A DNA stretch of 64,000 nucleotides. It comes from Pseudomonas sp. RIT-PI-q (lineage in GTDB: Bacteria > Pseudomonadota > Gammaproteobacteria > Pseudomonadales > Pseudomonadaceae). The stretch spans positions 558,001 to 622,000 of the forward strand of contig NZ_LHPC01000028.1 of NCBI RefSeq assembly GCF_001297125.1, written 5' to 3'. Under the pieces are notes generated by a model, which had not been told where the DNA came from, did not search any database, and was given only the letters and a program-made list of their open reading frames with translations. Position numbers and translations under genes: made by a program. Positions within the stretch are counted from its first letter, which is position 1; the number at the start of each line of letters is the position of its first letter. Positions 7,770 to 17,473 of this stretch are shown one piece after another.

Positions 7770-7818
7770 GTCCCGCAAACCGGGGGACAACTCGGCGGCA
7801 AGTCTAACAGAACTTGCC
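7770..7818 (-). promoter_or_regulatory. Inverted repeats in the sigX-oprF spacer
   Basis: Two dyads lie upstream of oprF: GGCAAGT/ACTTGCC at 7797-7818 (8-base loop) and GTCCC/GGGAC at 7770-7788. They may form a partial terminator or the oprF 5' leader. I could not place the oprF promoters with confidence. Confidence 0.4.
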
Positions 7819-7844
7819 TACACGTAAGAGATATTTGCGCCGAA

Positions 7845-8435
7845 CTAAGTTTCAGCAATGCCTGCAAATTTCTCACGCAATTTATCTAGAGCGCGTTTGT
7901 ACCGCATTTTTGTTGCACTCAAACCCATGTGCATGATGTCTGCGATCTCCTGAAACTCCAGCTCTGCGACAAATCGTAGCACCAGAATTTCGCGGTCAAT
8001 CGGGTTCACATACACCAGCCAGCGATCGAGTCCGCCCTTATCCTCGGGTTTCGGCGCCTTTTCTTCAGACGCTTCCTCAAGGGGGTCCAGACTCAAAGCG
8101 TCCATCAAGCGACGCTTTCGCCGTTCCTTCCGATACTGTGTGATGCATTCGTTGTACGTGATGCTATATAGCCATGTCTTGAACTTCGATTTACCCTCGA
8201 AGTTCTTCAAGCCGTACAGCACCTTCAACATCACTTCCTGACAGACATCGTCTGCATCTCGATCGTTCCCAAGATATCGTGCACAGACGTTAAATAATGT
8301 TCGTTGGTAACGCCGCATCAGTTCTTCATAGGCGCGCGTTACGTGAAACAGCTCGGTATGCGAGCGCGCGACCAACTCCTCATCAGAGAGCTCGCGGGGG
8401 TCGTAGCGCGTGGAGAGCGATTGAGCTTTATTCAA
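7845..8435 (-). CDS. sigX: ECF sigma factor SigX
   Basis: 196 residues. Region 2 (about 40-110) includes RYLGNDRDADDVCQEVMLKV and KTWLYSITYN. An acidic linker follows, and region 4 (about 140-190) ends in FQEIADIMHMGLSATKMR. SigX controls oprF and envelope lipid genes in Pseudomonas and is linked to the mechanosensitive protein CmpX encoded just upstream on the same strand. No anti-sigma gene adjoins it, as is usual for sigX. Confidence 0.96.
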   Translation of the reverse strand: MNKAQSLSTRYDPRELSDEELVARSHTELFHVTRAYEELMRRYQRTLFNVCARYLGNDRDADDVCQEVMLKVLYGLKNFEGKSKFKTWLYSITYNECITQYRKERRKRRLMDALSLDPLEEASEEKAPKPEDKGGLDRWLVYVNPIDREILVLRFVAELEFQEIADIMHMGLSATKMRYKRALDKLREKFAGIAET

Positions 8436-8521
8436 AACAAGTCGGGCCGACAGTCAGGTCAATGTCCGCCGCAGCCCTTCAGGGCATTTAGCGGCGGCAT
8501 ACATTAGCAGGGTTTGCCGGG

Positions 8522-9352
8522 TTAGCGGCTACTCACATGCTGCTCCAGGAGGATCCGATTGGAGAGAGAGACTAGCTCACCCTCATCGGTCAGCAATGTG
8601 GTTTTAACCGTGCCGATCTCTTCGATCTGACCTTCGACCTCGCCAACACGCACTTGTTGCCCAACCTGATACAACTCACGCACGTAGATTCCCGCAAGAA
8701 TCTGGCCGGCAATTTCCCGGCTTCCCAATCCCATGGCCAGCGCAACCGCCAGACCAACGGTAATCAATACAATCACAATCACATGGTTGAGCAGGTCAGT
8801 CTTGACCTCCAACTGGCTGATTGCGACCGAAATACTGATGATAATCACCAGGCCCTGGGCAATCCGCCCAAGACCGGCGGCGTAATCCAGCCCTACGCCC
8901 TCTGCCGCACCCCGCACCAGCCCATTCGCCAGTTGCGCCAGCAAAACACCCACCAGCAGCACCAGCGCGGCGCCGAATACTTTCGGCAAATACAGCGCAA
9001 GCATGTCCAGCGTAGCCGAAACTCGCTCAAGTCCAAGGGATTCTGCGGCGGAAACCAAAAAAATCAGCAGAACGAACCAATAGACAATCTTGCCGATCAG
9101 AGTCGAAATCGGCACCTGAAGACCGGCCCGGGACAGCAATTTAGTCAGACCGGTGCCGCCCATCAGGCGATCGAGCCCCAGCTTGGCGAGCAACTTGGAC
9201 AGCAAAGTATCCAAAAGTTTCGCCACGACAAAACCTAGCAGCAGTACCACCAGTGCGCCAAACAGGTTCGGGATGAAATTTGCAACCTTGGTCCATAACG
9301 CAGTCATTGCAGTGACGAGGCTCTGTGTCCAGAGATCAAGTTCCATATTCAA
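8522..9352 (-). CDS. cmpX: CmpX, MscS-like small-conductance mechanosensitive protein
   Basis: 276 residues with four to five predicted membrane helices (ANFIPNLFGALVVLLLGFVV, IVYWFVLLIFLVSA, VFGAALVLLVGVLLAQLA, VIVIVLITVGLAVALAMG). A conserved MscS-type beta domain follows (IAGQILAGIYVRELYQVG, then VEGQIEEIGTVKTTL). It lies between crfX and sigX, and its start codon overlaps the end of crfX by 4 bases, so the pair is likely translationally coupled. CmpX is reported to influence SigX activity. Confidence 0.93.
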   Translation of the reverse strand: MNMELDLWTQSLVTAMTALWTKVANFIPNLFGALVVLLLGFVVAKLLDTLLSKLLAKLGLDRLMGGTGLTKLLSRAGLQVPISTLIGKIVYWFVLLIFLVSAAESLGLERVSATLDMLALYLPKVFGAALVLLVGVLLAQLANGLVRGAAEGVGLDYAAGLGRIAQGLVIIISISVAISQLEVKTDLLNHVIVIVLITVGLAVALAMGLGSREIAGQILAGIYVRELYQVGQQVRVGEVEGQIEEIGTVKTTLLTDEGELVSLSNRILLEQHVSSR

Positions 9353-9603
9353 TCAGCCTTATCAGCAGTGCGAACGGTAGGTTTACGGTGACGGGAAACC
9401 GGCGAGACGTGAGCCGATCCGTTATTCAGGGCGATCATCAGCGCGGGCAGCCAGCGGCCCAGCAGGCTGAACAGATCACCGGCGCCGACCTGGCGGTTGG
9501 CGGTTTTCAGTACACGGCCAAGGCACGCATCGTCGTCCCGGGTGGACGGTGATGCCTTGAGCATGTCACGTAAAGACTGTTCAAACGGATCGTGCATACG
9601 CAC
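9349..9603 (-). CDS. crfX: CrfX family small protein
   Basis: 84-residue protein with a charged N-terminus (MHDPFEQSLRDMLKASPS) and a short hydrophobic patch (SLLGRWLPALMIALN). It occupies the place and has the length of crfX, a small gene of unknown function between cmaX and cmpX. It overlaps cmpX by 4 bases. The start may be the first Met or the Met two codons later. Confidence 0.85.
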   Translation of the reverse strand: MRMHDPFEQSLRDMLKASPSTRDDDACLGRVLKTANRQVGAGDLFSLLGRWLPALMIALNNGSAHVSPVSRHRKPTVRTADKAD

Positions 9604-9660
9604 CTCTCGTGATGTCTGTGAAAGACGCGATCAAATTTGCCCGGGTCACATGGCTCATCC

Positions 9661-10656
9661 TCAGACCCAGCGCAAACGGCGGAATAACCACCACTGCCCG
9701 AGTGCCACCGAGACCATCATCAGGCAGGCAATCAGGAAGCCATAAGGGCTTGCCGAGAACGGAATCCCACCGACGTTGATGCCCAACAGACCGGTCAGAA
9801 AACTCATCGGCAAAAAGATTCCGGTGATGATCCCGAAACGGTACATCGTGCGGTTCATGCGCACGCTCAAACGTCTATCTTCGGCCTCAAGGACCAGCCC
9901 CACCCGCTCCCGGGTCAATTCCAGCTCCTCGAGATAGCGGGTCAGGCTGTTGTTCAATTCGTTCCAGTAATCGCCATCATCGTCGACGAACCACGGCAGT
10001 TTTATCCGCGTCAGCTGAGCGAAAATATCCCGCTGCGGAGCGAGAAAGCGCTTCAACGCAGCAGCCCGCCGGCGGATCTGCAAAATGGCGCCATGCTCGG
10101 GTGTATACCGTTCGTCGGCATCCAGCTTTTCTTCTTCCTCATCGACCACTTCCGAGAGGCAACTGACCAGATCCTGCACTTTGTTGGTGAGGAATTGCGC
10201 CATATAAAGGACGAGTTCGGAGGCGGTTTTCGGTCCCTTGCCCTCAGCCAGCTGCACCAACAACTCATCAGTGGCGCGTAATGGACGCAAACGCAGGGAA
10301 ATGACCCGTTTAGCCGAACCGAAGATCCGCACCGAGACCATGTCTTCCGGCTCGGCGCCCGGGTTCAGGTTGACCCCACGCAAAAATAGCAGGAGTTCGC
10401 TGTCGGAAAGCTGTAGAAGACGCGGTCGAGTGTTCTCTTCGAGCAGCAGGTCACAGCTGAATTCGCTCAATCCACTGGATTTGCGCAGCCAGGTCTGGGT
10501 TTGCGGGTGACTGCGATCCCAGTGCAGCCACAGGCTTTCATGGGCCTGCAGCTGCAAGTCATCGAGTTCAGTCCGGGCTATCGAACGCGCACCGCCTTTA
10601 CCGTCCAGCACCAGGGCATGCACCAGCCCCCACTGCGCGTTTTCTTCCTCGAACAT
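9661..10656 (-). CDS. cmaX: CmaX, CorA/ZntB-type divalent metal transporter
   Basis: 331 residues. A large cytoplasmic domain with a long acidic coiled coil (CLSEVVDEEEEKLDADERY) leads to two C-terminal membrane helices. The pore motif is GIN (LTGLLGINVGG), as in ZntB-like members, not GMN as in CorA. The start is taken at the ATG at 10656 (MFEEENAQWG); a longer upstream frame overlaps the next gene and looks non-coding. It heads the cmaX-crfX-cmpX-sigX-oprF block. The substrate metal is unproven. Confidence 0.92.
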   Translation of the reverse strand: MFEEENAQWGLVHALVLDGKGGARSIARTELDDLQLQAHESLWLHWDRSHPQTQTWLRKSSGLSEFSCDLLLEENTRPRLLQLSDSELLLFLRGVNLNPGAEPEDMVSVRIFGSAKRVISLRLRPLRATDELLVQLAEGKGPKTASELVLYMAQFLTNKVQDLVSCLSEVVDEEEEKLDADERYTPEHGAILQIRRRAAALKRFLAPQRDIFAQLTRIKLPWFVDDDGDYWNELNNSLTRYLEELELTRERVGLVLEAEDRRLSVRMNRTMYRFGIITGIFLPMSFLTGLLGINVGGIPFSASPYGFLIACLMMVSVALGQWWLFRRLRWV

Positions 10657-10682
10657 CCTCACCCCTTTGTTGGTTCTGCGCT

Positions 10683-11174
10683 TTATGCAGGCATTTTCAG
10701 CGGGCTTGGCGAGATGATCACGCCGTTGTTGTCCGCGTAGATGTAATGGCCTGGATGGAAAGTCACGCCAGCAAAGGTCACCGCCACGTTGAGATCGCCG
10801 ATACCGCGCTTGTCGGTTTTCATCGGGTGGCTGGCGAGGGCCTGCACGCCCAGGTCGGTTTGCGCGATGACGTCGACGTCGCGGATGCAACCGTAGATCA
10901 CCAGCCCTTCCCAACCGTTGCTGGCGGCTTTCTCGGCGATCATGTCGCCCAGGAGCGCACGGCGCAGGGAACCGCCACCATCGACCACCAGCACCTTGCC
11001 ATGACCCTTGAGTTCGGCTTGCTCCTTGACCAGCGAGTTGTCTTCGAAGCACTTGATGGTCACGATTTCACCGCCGAAGGAATCACGGCCGCCGAAATTG
11101 CTGAACATCGGTTCCAGCACCTGCACCAGCTCCGGATAGGCGTCGCACAGGTCAGGCGTGAGGTAATGGTTCAT
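10683..11174 (-). CDS. RraA-like protein / putative 4-hydroxy-4-methyl-2-oxoglutarate aldolase
   Basis: 163 residues of the RraA/MenG-like fold ([35 protein letters not shown] and [20 protein letters not shown]). E. coli RraA inhibits RNase E, while related proteins are class II aldolases for HMG/oxaloacetate. The GDMIA and RDVD residues fit the metal/substrate site of the aldolase group. Which activity applies cannot be decided from sequence alone. It is 26 bases upstream of cmaX. Confidence 0.85.
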   Translation of the reverse strand: MNHYLTPDLCDAYPELVQVLEPMFSNFGGRDSFGGEIVTIKCFEDNSLVKEQAELKGHGKVLVVDGGGSLRRALLGDMIAEKAASNGWEGLVIYGCIRDVDVIAQTDLGVQALASHPMKTDKRGIGDLNVAVTFAGVTFHPGHYIYADNNGVIISPSPLKMPA

Positions 11175-11295
11175 CGAGAAACTCCTGTAAAGAGGAAGAC
11201 AATCGAGGATGTCGCAAAGTGACCAGAAAAGCTCAATGCGTCATATCTTAGCCGCAAGCCGATCAGAGCGAAATGCCCTTGTTAGAGCATCAGGC

Positions 11296-12285
11296 TCAAA
11301 CTGCCGCGGCCAAATCCGGCTTCTCACCCAGTAACGGTGTTTGCTGATCCGCCAACCAGCGGGCCACCAACGGCCAGACTTCAGCCTGGGCGGCTTTGCT
11401 GACGAGCATTTCCACGTGACCGAAATTATCGCCAAAGCCCTGCTCGCGCCCCAGGTTGATAAATTGCTTGTGCTCGGAGCCGACCTGTTCGAACAACTTG
11501 CGACAGGCCCAGGCCGGGTCCTGATGATCGCCTGCTGCGCTCACGGCCAGCACGGGCAACTGAACATTCGCCAACCCGGCCCACCAGTCCTTGTCGGCAT
11601 CGCCGAAGCGCCCAAACAGGCCGTACCAGCGCATGCTTTCCAGGGCCAGGCCAATCGGCTCGTCCTCCGGGCCACGCTTGAGCCGGGAACCGGACAGCTG
11701 GGCAAAACGCTTGAGAATGAAGCGTCCGCTCCACTCCACCGGTGGAATCTTCAACGGCCAGTAGGTGCGGCTGACCTGCGTGCCGAAAAACGCCGCAGAG
11801 GCCACGACCGGCTCGCCGATGTACTCACCGCCCAGTGCCGCCGCCAGAGTAATCCCGCCCAGTGAGTGACCAATCCAGTGCGGGACCTGGCCACTTTGCT
11901 CGCGCACGAACGCGCCAATGGCCGGCAGATCGTAGCGCGCATAGTCGGATACGCGGTTCTTGCGGTAGTCGTGGTTGCGCTGGGACAGGCCATGACCGCG
12001 CATTTCCGGAATCCACACGTCGAACCCCAGGCGAGTCAGGTAAGCGCCCAACCCCAGGCCTTTCGGGGAAAACCAGAAGCGTCGATTGGAAAAACTGCCG
12101 TGCAACAGGATCACCGGCACGCCACGCACGGACGATTCATCGGCCAGGCCGAGGCGGGTTACAGCCAGTTCGACGGTGCCGTCGGGGCTGTTGCCGGGGT
12201 TCAAACGATAGACGTCTTCGCTCAGATCGCCGCGCCGCTCGGCGCTGATCAGGGCGACAGGAAATAGGTTGCTGCTGCTTTGCAT
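11296..12285 (-). CDS. Alpha/beta hydrolase
   Basis: 329 residues if read from the ATG at 12285 (MQSSSNLFPVALISAERR); an ATG 15 bases earlier is possible. Features: HG oxyanion region VPVILLHGSFSNRRFWF, nucleophile elbow WIGHSLGGITLA, late Asp in LAVSAAGDHQDPAW, and His in DNFGHVEMLVSK. This is a complete Ser-Asp-His triad. The substrate is unknown; lipase/acyl-ester hydrolase is the nearest general class. The homologue in P. aeruginosa also lies beside ppsA. Confidence 0.85.
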   Translation of the reverse strand: MQSSSNLFPVALISAERRGDLSEDVYRLNPGNSPDGTVELAVTRLGLADESSVRGVPVILLHGSFSNRRFWFSPKGLGLGAYLTRLGFDVWIPEMRGHGLSQRNHDYRKNRVSDYARYDLPAIGAFVREQSGQVPHWIGHSLGGITLAAALGGEYIGEPVVASAAFFGTQVSRTYWPLKIPPVEWSGRFILKRFAQLSGSRLKRGPEDEPIGLALESMRWYGLFGRFGDADKDWWAGLANVQLPVLAVSAAGDHQDPAWACRKLFEQVGSEHKQFINLGREQGFGDNFGHVEMLVSKAAQAEVWPLVARWLADQQTPLLGEKPDLAAAV

Positions 12286-12298
12286 AATGCTCTTGCAC

Positions 12299-12332
12299 AA
12301 AAAAGGGCGGCTTCCAGAGGAGCCCGCCCTGC
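12299..12332 (-). terminator. Terminator downstream of ppsA
   Basis: Read leftward, GGGCGGGCT and AGCCGCCC form a GC-rich hairpin followed by TTTTTT. It lies between ppsA and the hydrolase gene. Confidence 0.75.
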
Positions 12333-12358
12333 TTGAATCTCTGAAAAGGCCACCCCTT

Positions 12359-12458
12359 GTAGGAGCGAGCTTGCTCGCGAAAAACTACAAGACACCACGG
12401 TTATCCAGGATAAACGCGTTATCGTTGTCGTCCATCGCGAGCGAGCTCGCTCCTACAA
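12359..12458. repeat. REP pair, TGTAGGAGCGAGCTTGCTCGCGA type
   Basis: Two inverted arms about 55 bases apart in the spacer downstream of ppsA. Confidence 0.85.
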
Positions 12459-12482
12459 AAAGAGCGGCCCGTTCACACACTA

Positions 12483-14858
12483 TCAAGCCGAGGCTTGACC
12501 TTCAGCCAGGAAGAACCAGGTTTCCAGTACGGAATCGGGGTTCAACGAAACGCTTTCGATGCCCTGCTCCATCAGCCACTTGGCCAGATCAGGGTGGTCC
12601 GAAGGGCCCTGACCGCAAATGCCGATGTACTTGCCAGCCTTGTTGCACGCGGCAATGGCGTTCGCCAGCAGCTTCTTGACCGCAGGGTTACGCTCGTCGA
12701 ACAGGTGAGCGATGATCCCGGAGTCACGGTCCAGGCCCAGGGTCAACTGGGTCAGGTCGTTGGAGCCGATGGAAAAGCCATCGAAGAACTCGAGGAATTC
12801 TTCAGCAAGGATCGCGTTGGACGGCAGCTCGCACATCATGATGATGCGCAGGCCGTTTTCGCCACGCTTCAAGCCGTTTTCCGCCAACAGGTCGATGACC
12901 TGGCTCGCTTCGCCCAGGGTACGGACGAACGGCACCATGATTTCGACGTTGGTCAGGCCCATCTCGTTGCGCACGCGCTTGAGGGCACGGCACTCGAGTT
13001 CGAAGCAGTCGCGGAACGATTCGCTGATGTAACGCGAAGCGCCACGGAAGCCCAGCATCGGGTTTTCTTCTTCCGGCTCGTAGAGCTTGCCGCCGATCAG
13101 GTTCGCGTATTCGTTGGACTTGAAGTCCGACAGACGCACGATGACCTTTTTCGGGGTGAACGCAGCGGCCAGGGTGCTGATGCCTTCAACCAGCTTCTCG
13201 ACGTAAAAACCGACCGGATCGTCGTAGCCGGCAATACGCTTGTCGACGCTGTCCTTGATGTCCTGCGGCAGCCCGGCGTAGTTCAGCAGCGCCTTGGGGT
13301 GCACGCCGATCATGCGGTTGATGATGAATTCCAGACGGGCCAGGCCCACACCAGCGTTCGGCAGTTGCGCGAAGTCGAAGGCGCGGTCCGGGTTGCCGAC
13401 GTTCATCATGATCTTGAACGGCAGATCAGGCATGGCGTCGACGGAGTTTTTCTTGATGTCGAAGCCCAGTTCGCCTTCGAAGATGTAGCCGGTGTCGCCT
13501 TCAGCGCAGGAAACGGTCACGCCCTGGCCTTCTTGCAACAGCTGGGTGGCGTTGCCGCAACCGACCACGGCCGGGATGCCCAGCTCGCGAGCGATGATCG
13601 CCGCGTGGCAGGTACGACCGCCACGGTTGGTGACGATGGCGCTGGCGCGCTTCATGACCGGTTCCCAGTCCGGGTCGGTCATGTCGGAAACCAGCACGTC
13701 GCCCGGCTGGACTTTGTCCATCTCGGACACGTCCTTGATGATGCGGACCTTGCCGGCGCCGATGCGCTGGCCGATGGCGCGACCTTCAACCAGCACGGTG
13801 CCGGTTTCTTTCAACAGGTAACGTTCCATGACGTTGGCCTGGGTGCGGCTCTTCACGGTTTCAGGACGCGCCTGAACGATGTAGAGCTTGCCGTCGTCGC
13901 CGTCTTTGGCCCATTCGATGTCCATCGGGCACTTGTAGTGCTTCTCGATGATCATCGCTTGCTTGGCCAGTTCGCTGACTTCGGCGTCGCTCAGGCAGAA
14001 ACGTGCGCGATCAGCCTTGTCGACGTCGATGGTCTTGACCGACTTACCGGCCGTGGCCACTTCGCCGTAGATCATCTTGATGGCTTTGCTGCCCAGGTTG
14101 CGACGCAGGATGGCCGGACGACCGGCTGCCAGCGTGCCTTTGTGGACGTAGAACTCATCCGGGTTCACCGCGCCTTGTACGACGGTTTCACCCAGGCCGT
14201 AGGCGCCGGTGATGAACACCACGTCACGGAAGCCCGATTCGGTATCGAGGGTGAACATCACGCCGGCGGTGCCGGTTTCGGAGCGGACCATGCGCTGCAC
14301 ACCGGCCGACAGGGCTACCAGCTTGTGGTCGAAGCCCTGGTGAACGCGGTAGGAAATGGCGCGGTCGTTAAACAGTGAAGCGAACACCTCTTTGGCGGCG
14401 CGAATAACGTTTTCGACGCCACGGATGTTCAGGAAAGTTTCCTGCTGACCGGCGAAGGAAGCGTCCGGCAGGTCTTCGGCGGTAGCGGAAGAGCGCACGG
14501 CCACGGCCATGTCAGGGTTGCCGGCCGACAGCGTGGCGAACGCGGTACGGATTTCGGCGTTGAGCTTCTCGGGGAACTCGGCTTCCATGATCCATTGACG
14601 GATCTGGGCGCCGGTCTTGGCGAGGGCATTGACATCGTCGACGTCCAGGGCGTCGAGGGCGGCGTGGATCTGATCGTTCAGGCCGCTCAGTTCCAGAAAA
14701 TCACGATAAGCCTGAGCTGTCGTGGCGAAGCCACCGGGCACCGATACACCGGCACCTGCAAGGTTACTGATCATCTCGCCAAGGGATGCGTTCTTGCCCC
14801 CTACGTGCTCTACATCATGGACGCCGAGCTTATCGAGGGAAACTACGTACTCTACCAA
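12483..14858 (-). CDS. ppsA: Phosphoenolpyruvate synthase
   Basis: 791 residues, the normal length. It makes PEP from pyruvate, ATP and water in gluconeogenesis. The N-terminal ATP-binding domain has [15 protein letters not shown] and [20 protein letters not shown]. The phosphohistidine domain has [20 protein letters not shown] with the carrier His418. The C-terminal PEP/pyruvate barrel has [15 protein letters not shown] and the late catalytic Cys in [13 protein letters not shown]. It is divergent from its regulator ppsR across a 174-base spacer. Confidence 0.98.
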   Translation of the reverse strand: MVEYVVSLDKLGVHDVEHVGGKNASLGEMISNLAGAGVSVPGGFATTAQAYRDFLELSGLNDQIHAALDALDVDDVNALAKTGAQIRQWIMEAEFPEKLNAEIRTAFATLSAGNPDMAVAVRSSATAEDLPDASFAGQQETFLNIRGVENVIRAAKEVFASLFNDRAISYRVHQGFDHKLVALSAGVQRMVRSETGTAGVMFTLDTESGFRDVVFITGAYGLGETVVQGAVNPDEFYVHKGTLAAGRPAILRRNLGSKAIKMIYGEVATAGKSVKTIDVDKADRARFCLSDAEVSELAKQAMIIEKHYKCPMDIEWAKDGDDGKLYIVQARPETVKSRTQANVMERYLLKETGTVLVEGRAIGQRIGAGKVRIIKDVSEMDKVQPGDVLVSDMTDPDWEPVMKRASAIVTNRGGRTCHAAIIARELGIPAVVGCGNATQLLQEGQGVTVSCAEGDTGYIFEGELGFDIKKNSVDAMPDLPFKIMMNVGNPDRAFDFAQLPNAGVGLARLEFIINRMIGVHPKALLNYAGLPQDIKDSVDKRIAGYDDPVGFYVEKLVEGISTLAAAFTPKKVIVRLSDFKSNEYANLIGGKLYEPEEENPMLGFRGASRYISESFRDCFELECRALKRVRNEMGLTNVEIMVPFVRTLGEASQVIDLLAENGLKRGENGLRIIMMCELPSNAILAEEFLEFFDGFSIGSNDLTQLTLGLDRDSGIIAHLFDERNPAVKKLLANAIAACNKAGKYIGICGQGPSDHPDLAKWLMEQGIESVSLNPDSVLETWFFLAEGQASA

Positions 14859-15032
14859 GGTGATCTCTCCACTAACTGTGTTGGAAAAGCTCAGAAGCCG
14901 GCTGCTCGGGGGAGCGTTTGCCAGCTGTATGGCCTGGACCTGGAAAATAAGTGAGAATGCGGGCCACTGGCGGCCAGCAAATCGCGCCTACTATATCCAA
15001 GATTCGTCACTAGCTTAAGGCCCAAGGTGCAA

Positions 15033-15851
15033 ATGAAACGATCTGCTTTCTTTATTTCCGACGGCACCGGCATCACAGCCGAAACCCTCGGCCAAAGCCT
15101 CTTGGCGCAGTTCGAGAACATTACCTTCAGCAAATTCACGCGTCCGTACATCGACAACGTGGATAAAGCGCGGGCCATGGTACAACAAATCAACAAAGCC
15201 GCCGAAAACGACGGCTTTCGGCCAATCATCTTCGACACCATCGTCAACCAGGACATTCGTGAGATCCTCGCAACGTCCAATGGTTTCATGATCGACATTT
15301 TCTCGACCTTCCTGGCGCCGCTTGAACAGGAACTGACCGAGCATTCTTCCTACACCGTCGGCAAGTCGCACTCGATTGGCAGCAACACCAATTACATGGA
15401 ACGCATCGAGGCGGTGAACTTCGCCCTCGACAACGACGACGGCGCCCGCACGCACTATTACGACAAGGCCGACCTGATCCTGGTGGGCGTGTCGCGCTGC
15501 GGCAAAACCCCGACCTGCCTGTACATGGCCATGCAATTCGGCATCCGCGCGGCCAACTACCCGCTGACCGAAGACGACATGGAGCGCCTGCAACTGCCGA
15601 ACGCCCTGCGCGCCCACCAGCACAAGCTGTTCGGCCTGACCATCGACCCGGACCGCCTCACCGCGATCCGCAACGAGCGCAAGCCCAACAGCCGCTATTC
15701 GAGTTATGCACAGTGCGAATTCGAAGTGCGCGAGGTGGAAAACCTGTTCCGCCGGGAGAACATCCCGAACATCAATTCCACGCATTTTTCGGTGGAAGAG
15801 ATTTCGGCGAAGATTCTGGTGGAGAAAGGCGTGGAGCGGCGGGTCAAGTAG
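15033..15851 (+). CDS. ppsR: PEP synthetase regulatory protein (bifunctional kinase/pyrophosphorylase)
   Basis: 272 residues of the DUF299 family, starting at the ATG at 15033 ([20 protein letters not shown]). The nucleotide loop [10 protein letters not shown] is at about residues 152-161. The protein inactivates PEP synthase by ADP-dependent phosphorylation next to its catalytic His and reactivates it by phosphate-dependent removal. Its divergent arrangement with ppsA supports the assignment. Confidence 0.95.
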   Translation: MKRSAFFISDGTGITAETLGQSLLAQFENITFSKFTRPYIDNVDKARAMVQQINKAAENDGFRPIIFDTIVNQDIREILATSNGFMIDIFSTFLAPLEQELTEHSSYTVGKSHSIGSNTNYMERIEAVNFALDNDDGARTHYYDKADLILVGVSRCGKTPTCLYMAMQFGIRAANYPLTEDDMERLQLPNALRAHQHKLFGLTIDPDRLTAIRNERKPNSRYSSYAQCEFEVREVENLFRRENIPNINSTHFSVEEISAKILVEKGVERRVK

Positions 15852-15874
15852 TTTTTTGGCGTCTGCCAGCCCGC

Positions 15875-15965
15875 CATCGCGGGCAAGCCCGCTCCCACAG
15901 GATTTCTGTCGTGCACAAATGTTGTGTCCGCTGAAGATCACTGTGGGAGCGGGCTTGCCCGCGAT
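15875..15965. repeat. REP pair, GTGGGAGCGGGCTTGCCCGC type
   Basis: Inverted arms at 15875-15900 and 15941-15965, between the convergent ppsR and MocR-type genes. Confidence 0.9.
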
Positions 15966-15971
15966 GAACGA

Positions 15972-17381
15972 TTACACGGTCTCTGTTAATGCCCCCGCCA
16001 ACGCTTCAAACCCTCGAAGCAATAGCTGATCATCCCCCGCCGAATTACAGACACTCGCCCTGATGAACTGCGGCACCGCGCCATGCCCGACCGCAAACAT
16101 CTCGGCCGTGGCCACCAGGTAATTGTTTTCCTTCAGCTCCACGGCAATCTGCGACGCCCGCCACGGCTCTGGCACTTCGATCCAGAAATGCGGGCTGTCA
16201 GGATGGGTTTTGTACACCAACCCATCCAACAACCCGACCACCAGCGCCTTGCGCCGACTGATCTCAGCAATCTGCTGCCCCAGCAACAGCTCCGCCACAC
16301 CGTTTTCTATCCACGAACTCGCCACTTCCAGCGTCAACGGGCTGGCCATCCAGCACGTCCCCCGCACTGCCGCACTCAAGCGTCCGATCAACGGTTGCGG
16401 CGCATGCAAATAGCCGACCCGCAGCCCCGCCGAAACCGCCTTGCTCAAGCTGCCAATCAACACCGAGCGCTCCGGGGCGAAATGGCTCAACGGCAACGGG
16501 CGCTGTCGAGCCAATACCGCGTGGGCCTCGTCCTCGAAGATCAGCAGATTATTCTGCCGGCAGACCTCAGCAATCGCCTCGCGCCGTGGGACTGACATCA
16601 CCGCCGCCGTAGGATTCTGGATCGTCGGCGTGCAATACAGCGCTGAGACGCGATGGTGACGGCAAATCTCCTTAAGGGCGACGGGATCGAGTCCTTCGTC
16701 ATCCATCGCCACGCCGATGAGTTTTATCCCCAGCAGGCGTGCGACGCTGATCAATCCTGGGTAGGTCAGGTGTTCGGTCACCACGGTGTCACCGGCCTTG
16801 AGCAACCCCATCAACGTGCACAGCAGCCCCTGCTGGCCGCCGTTCACGCAGACGATCTGCTCGGCACTCGGCACAACCGCCCCGTGCCGGAGCCAATGCG
16901 CGCCCGCCGCACGGTAGCGCGGCAGGCCGGCCTCGGCGGTGTAGCCGCCGAGGTGCTGCAACGCCTGGGGATCGAGGGCCAAGGCTTGCAGGCTCTGACT
17001 CAAGAAATGCGCTTCCTGCCCCGGAATCGGCTGGTTGCGGCTCATATCAAAAAACGGCTGCGGCTCATCGCTGACATTGCGAAAGCCAACGTCCCGCGGA
17101 CGTTCCACCCCGCGCTGACGCCCATAAGTACCGTCCCCTACACGGGCGACCACCAATCCCACGCGCTCCAGTTCGCCATAGGCACGGCTGATGGTGCCAA
17201 TGGTGCCGCCCAGGCTATCGGCCAACAGCCGATGCGGCGGCAATTTACTGCCGGGGTCTATCAGCCCTTCGGCAATGCCTTTTTCCACGGCGTCGGCCAG
17301 GCGTTTGTACTTCACACCTACGCCATTGGCGAGGCCGTCGCGCAGGATTGACACCATGGCAATACTTACTTTGACAGTCAT
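15972..17381 (-). CDS. MocR-type transcriptional regulator (GntR HTH fused to aminotransferase domain)
   Basis: 469 residues. The N-terminal GntR winged helix (about 20-90) has KYKRLADAVEKGIAEGLI, PGSKLPPHRLLA and GTISRAYGELERVGLV. The C-terminal fold-type I aminotransferase domain has VNGGQQGL and a PLP lysine in IGSLSKAVSAGLRVGYL. MocR proteins sense PLP or amino compounds. It is divergent from the EamA-family exporter at 17474, a frequent pairing, so that gene is the likely target. Upstream of the first ATG the ribosome site is poor; the ATG at residue 9 is an alternative. Confidence 0.9.
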   Translation of the reverse strand: MTVKVSIAMVSILRDGLANGVGVKYKRLADAVEKGIAEGLIDPGSKLPPHRLLADSLGGTIGTISRAYGELERVGLVVARVGDGTYGRQRGVERPRDVGFRNVSDEPQPFFDMSRNQPIPGQEAHFLSQSLQALALDPQALQHLGGYTAEAGLPRYRAAGAHWLRHGAVVPSAEQIVCVNGGQQGLLCTLMGLLKAGDTVVTEHLTYPGLISVARLLGIKLIGVAMDDEGLDPVALKEICRHHRVSALYCTPTIQNPTAAVMSVPRREAIAEVCRQNNLLIFEDEAHAVLARQRPLPLSHFAPERSVLIGSLSKAVSAGLRVGYLHAPQPLIGRLSAAVRGTCWMASPLTLEVASSWIENGVAELLLGQQIAEISRRKALVVGLLDGLVYKTHPDSPHFWIEVPEPWRASQIAVELKENNYLVATAEMFAVGHGAVPQFIRASVCNSAGDDQLLLRGFEALAGALTETV

Positions 17382-17425
17382 TACAGCCCCGAATAGCGTG
17401 CTTGAAACAGGTTCAATCAGGGATA

Positions 17426-17446
17426 GACCTTTTGCCTGTGAAGGTC
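17426..17446. promoter_or_regulatory. Possible operator between MocR gene and exporter
   Basis: Inverted repeat GACCTT-N9-AAGGTC in the 92-base divergent spacer. It is a candidate site for the neighbouring regulator; seen by eye only. Confidence 0.35.
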
Positions 17447-17473
17447 AATTCCGACGACAAAAGGAACTCAATT

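Noticed and set aside
6712..7827. 371-codon rightward frame opposite oprF
   Set aside because: OprF is certain on the other strand; the frame has low-complexity V/S/T-rich content typical of antisense reading.
9661..11052. 463-residue version of CmaX starting far upstream
   Set aside because: The extra 132 residues overlap the RraA-like gene and look like shadow sequence; the ATG at 10656 gives the family length.
12495..14378. Long open frame (627 codons) on the opposite strand of ppsA
   Set aside because: It mirrors the codon pattern of the well-supported PEP synthase gene; such antisense frames are common in GC-rich genomes and its protein matches nothing recognisable.
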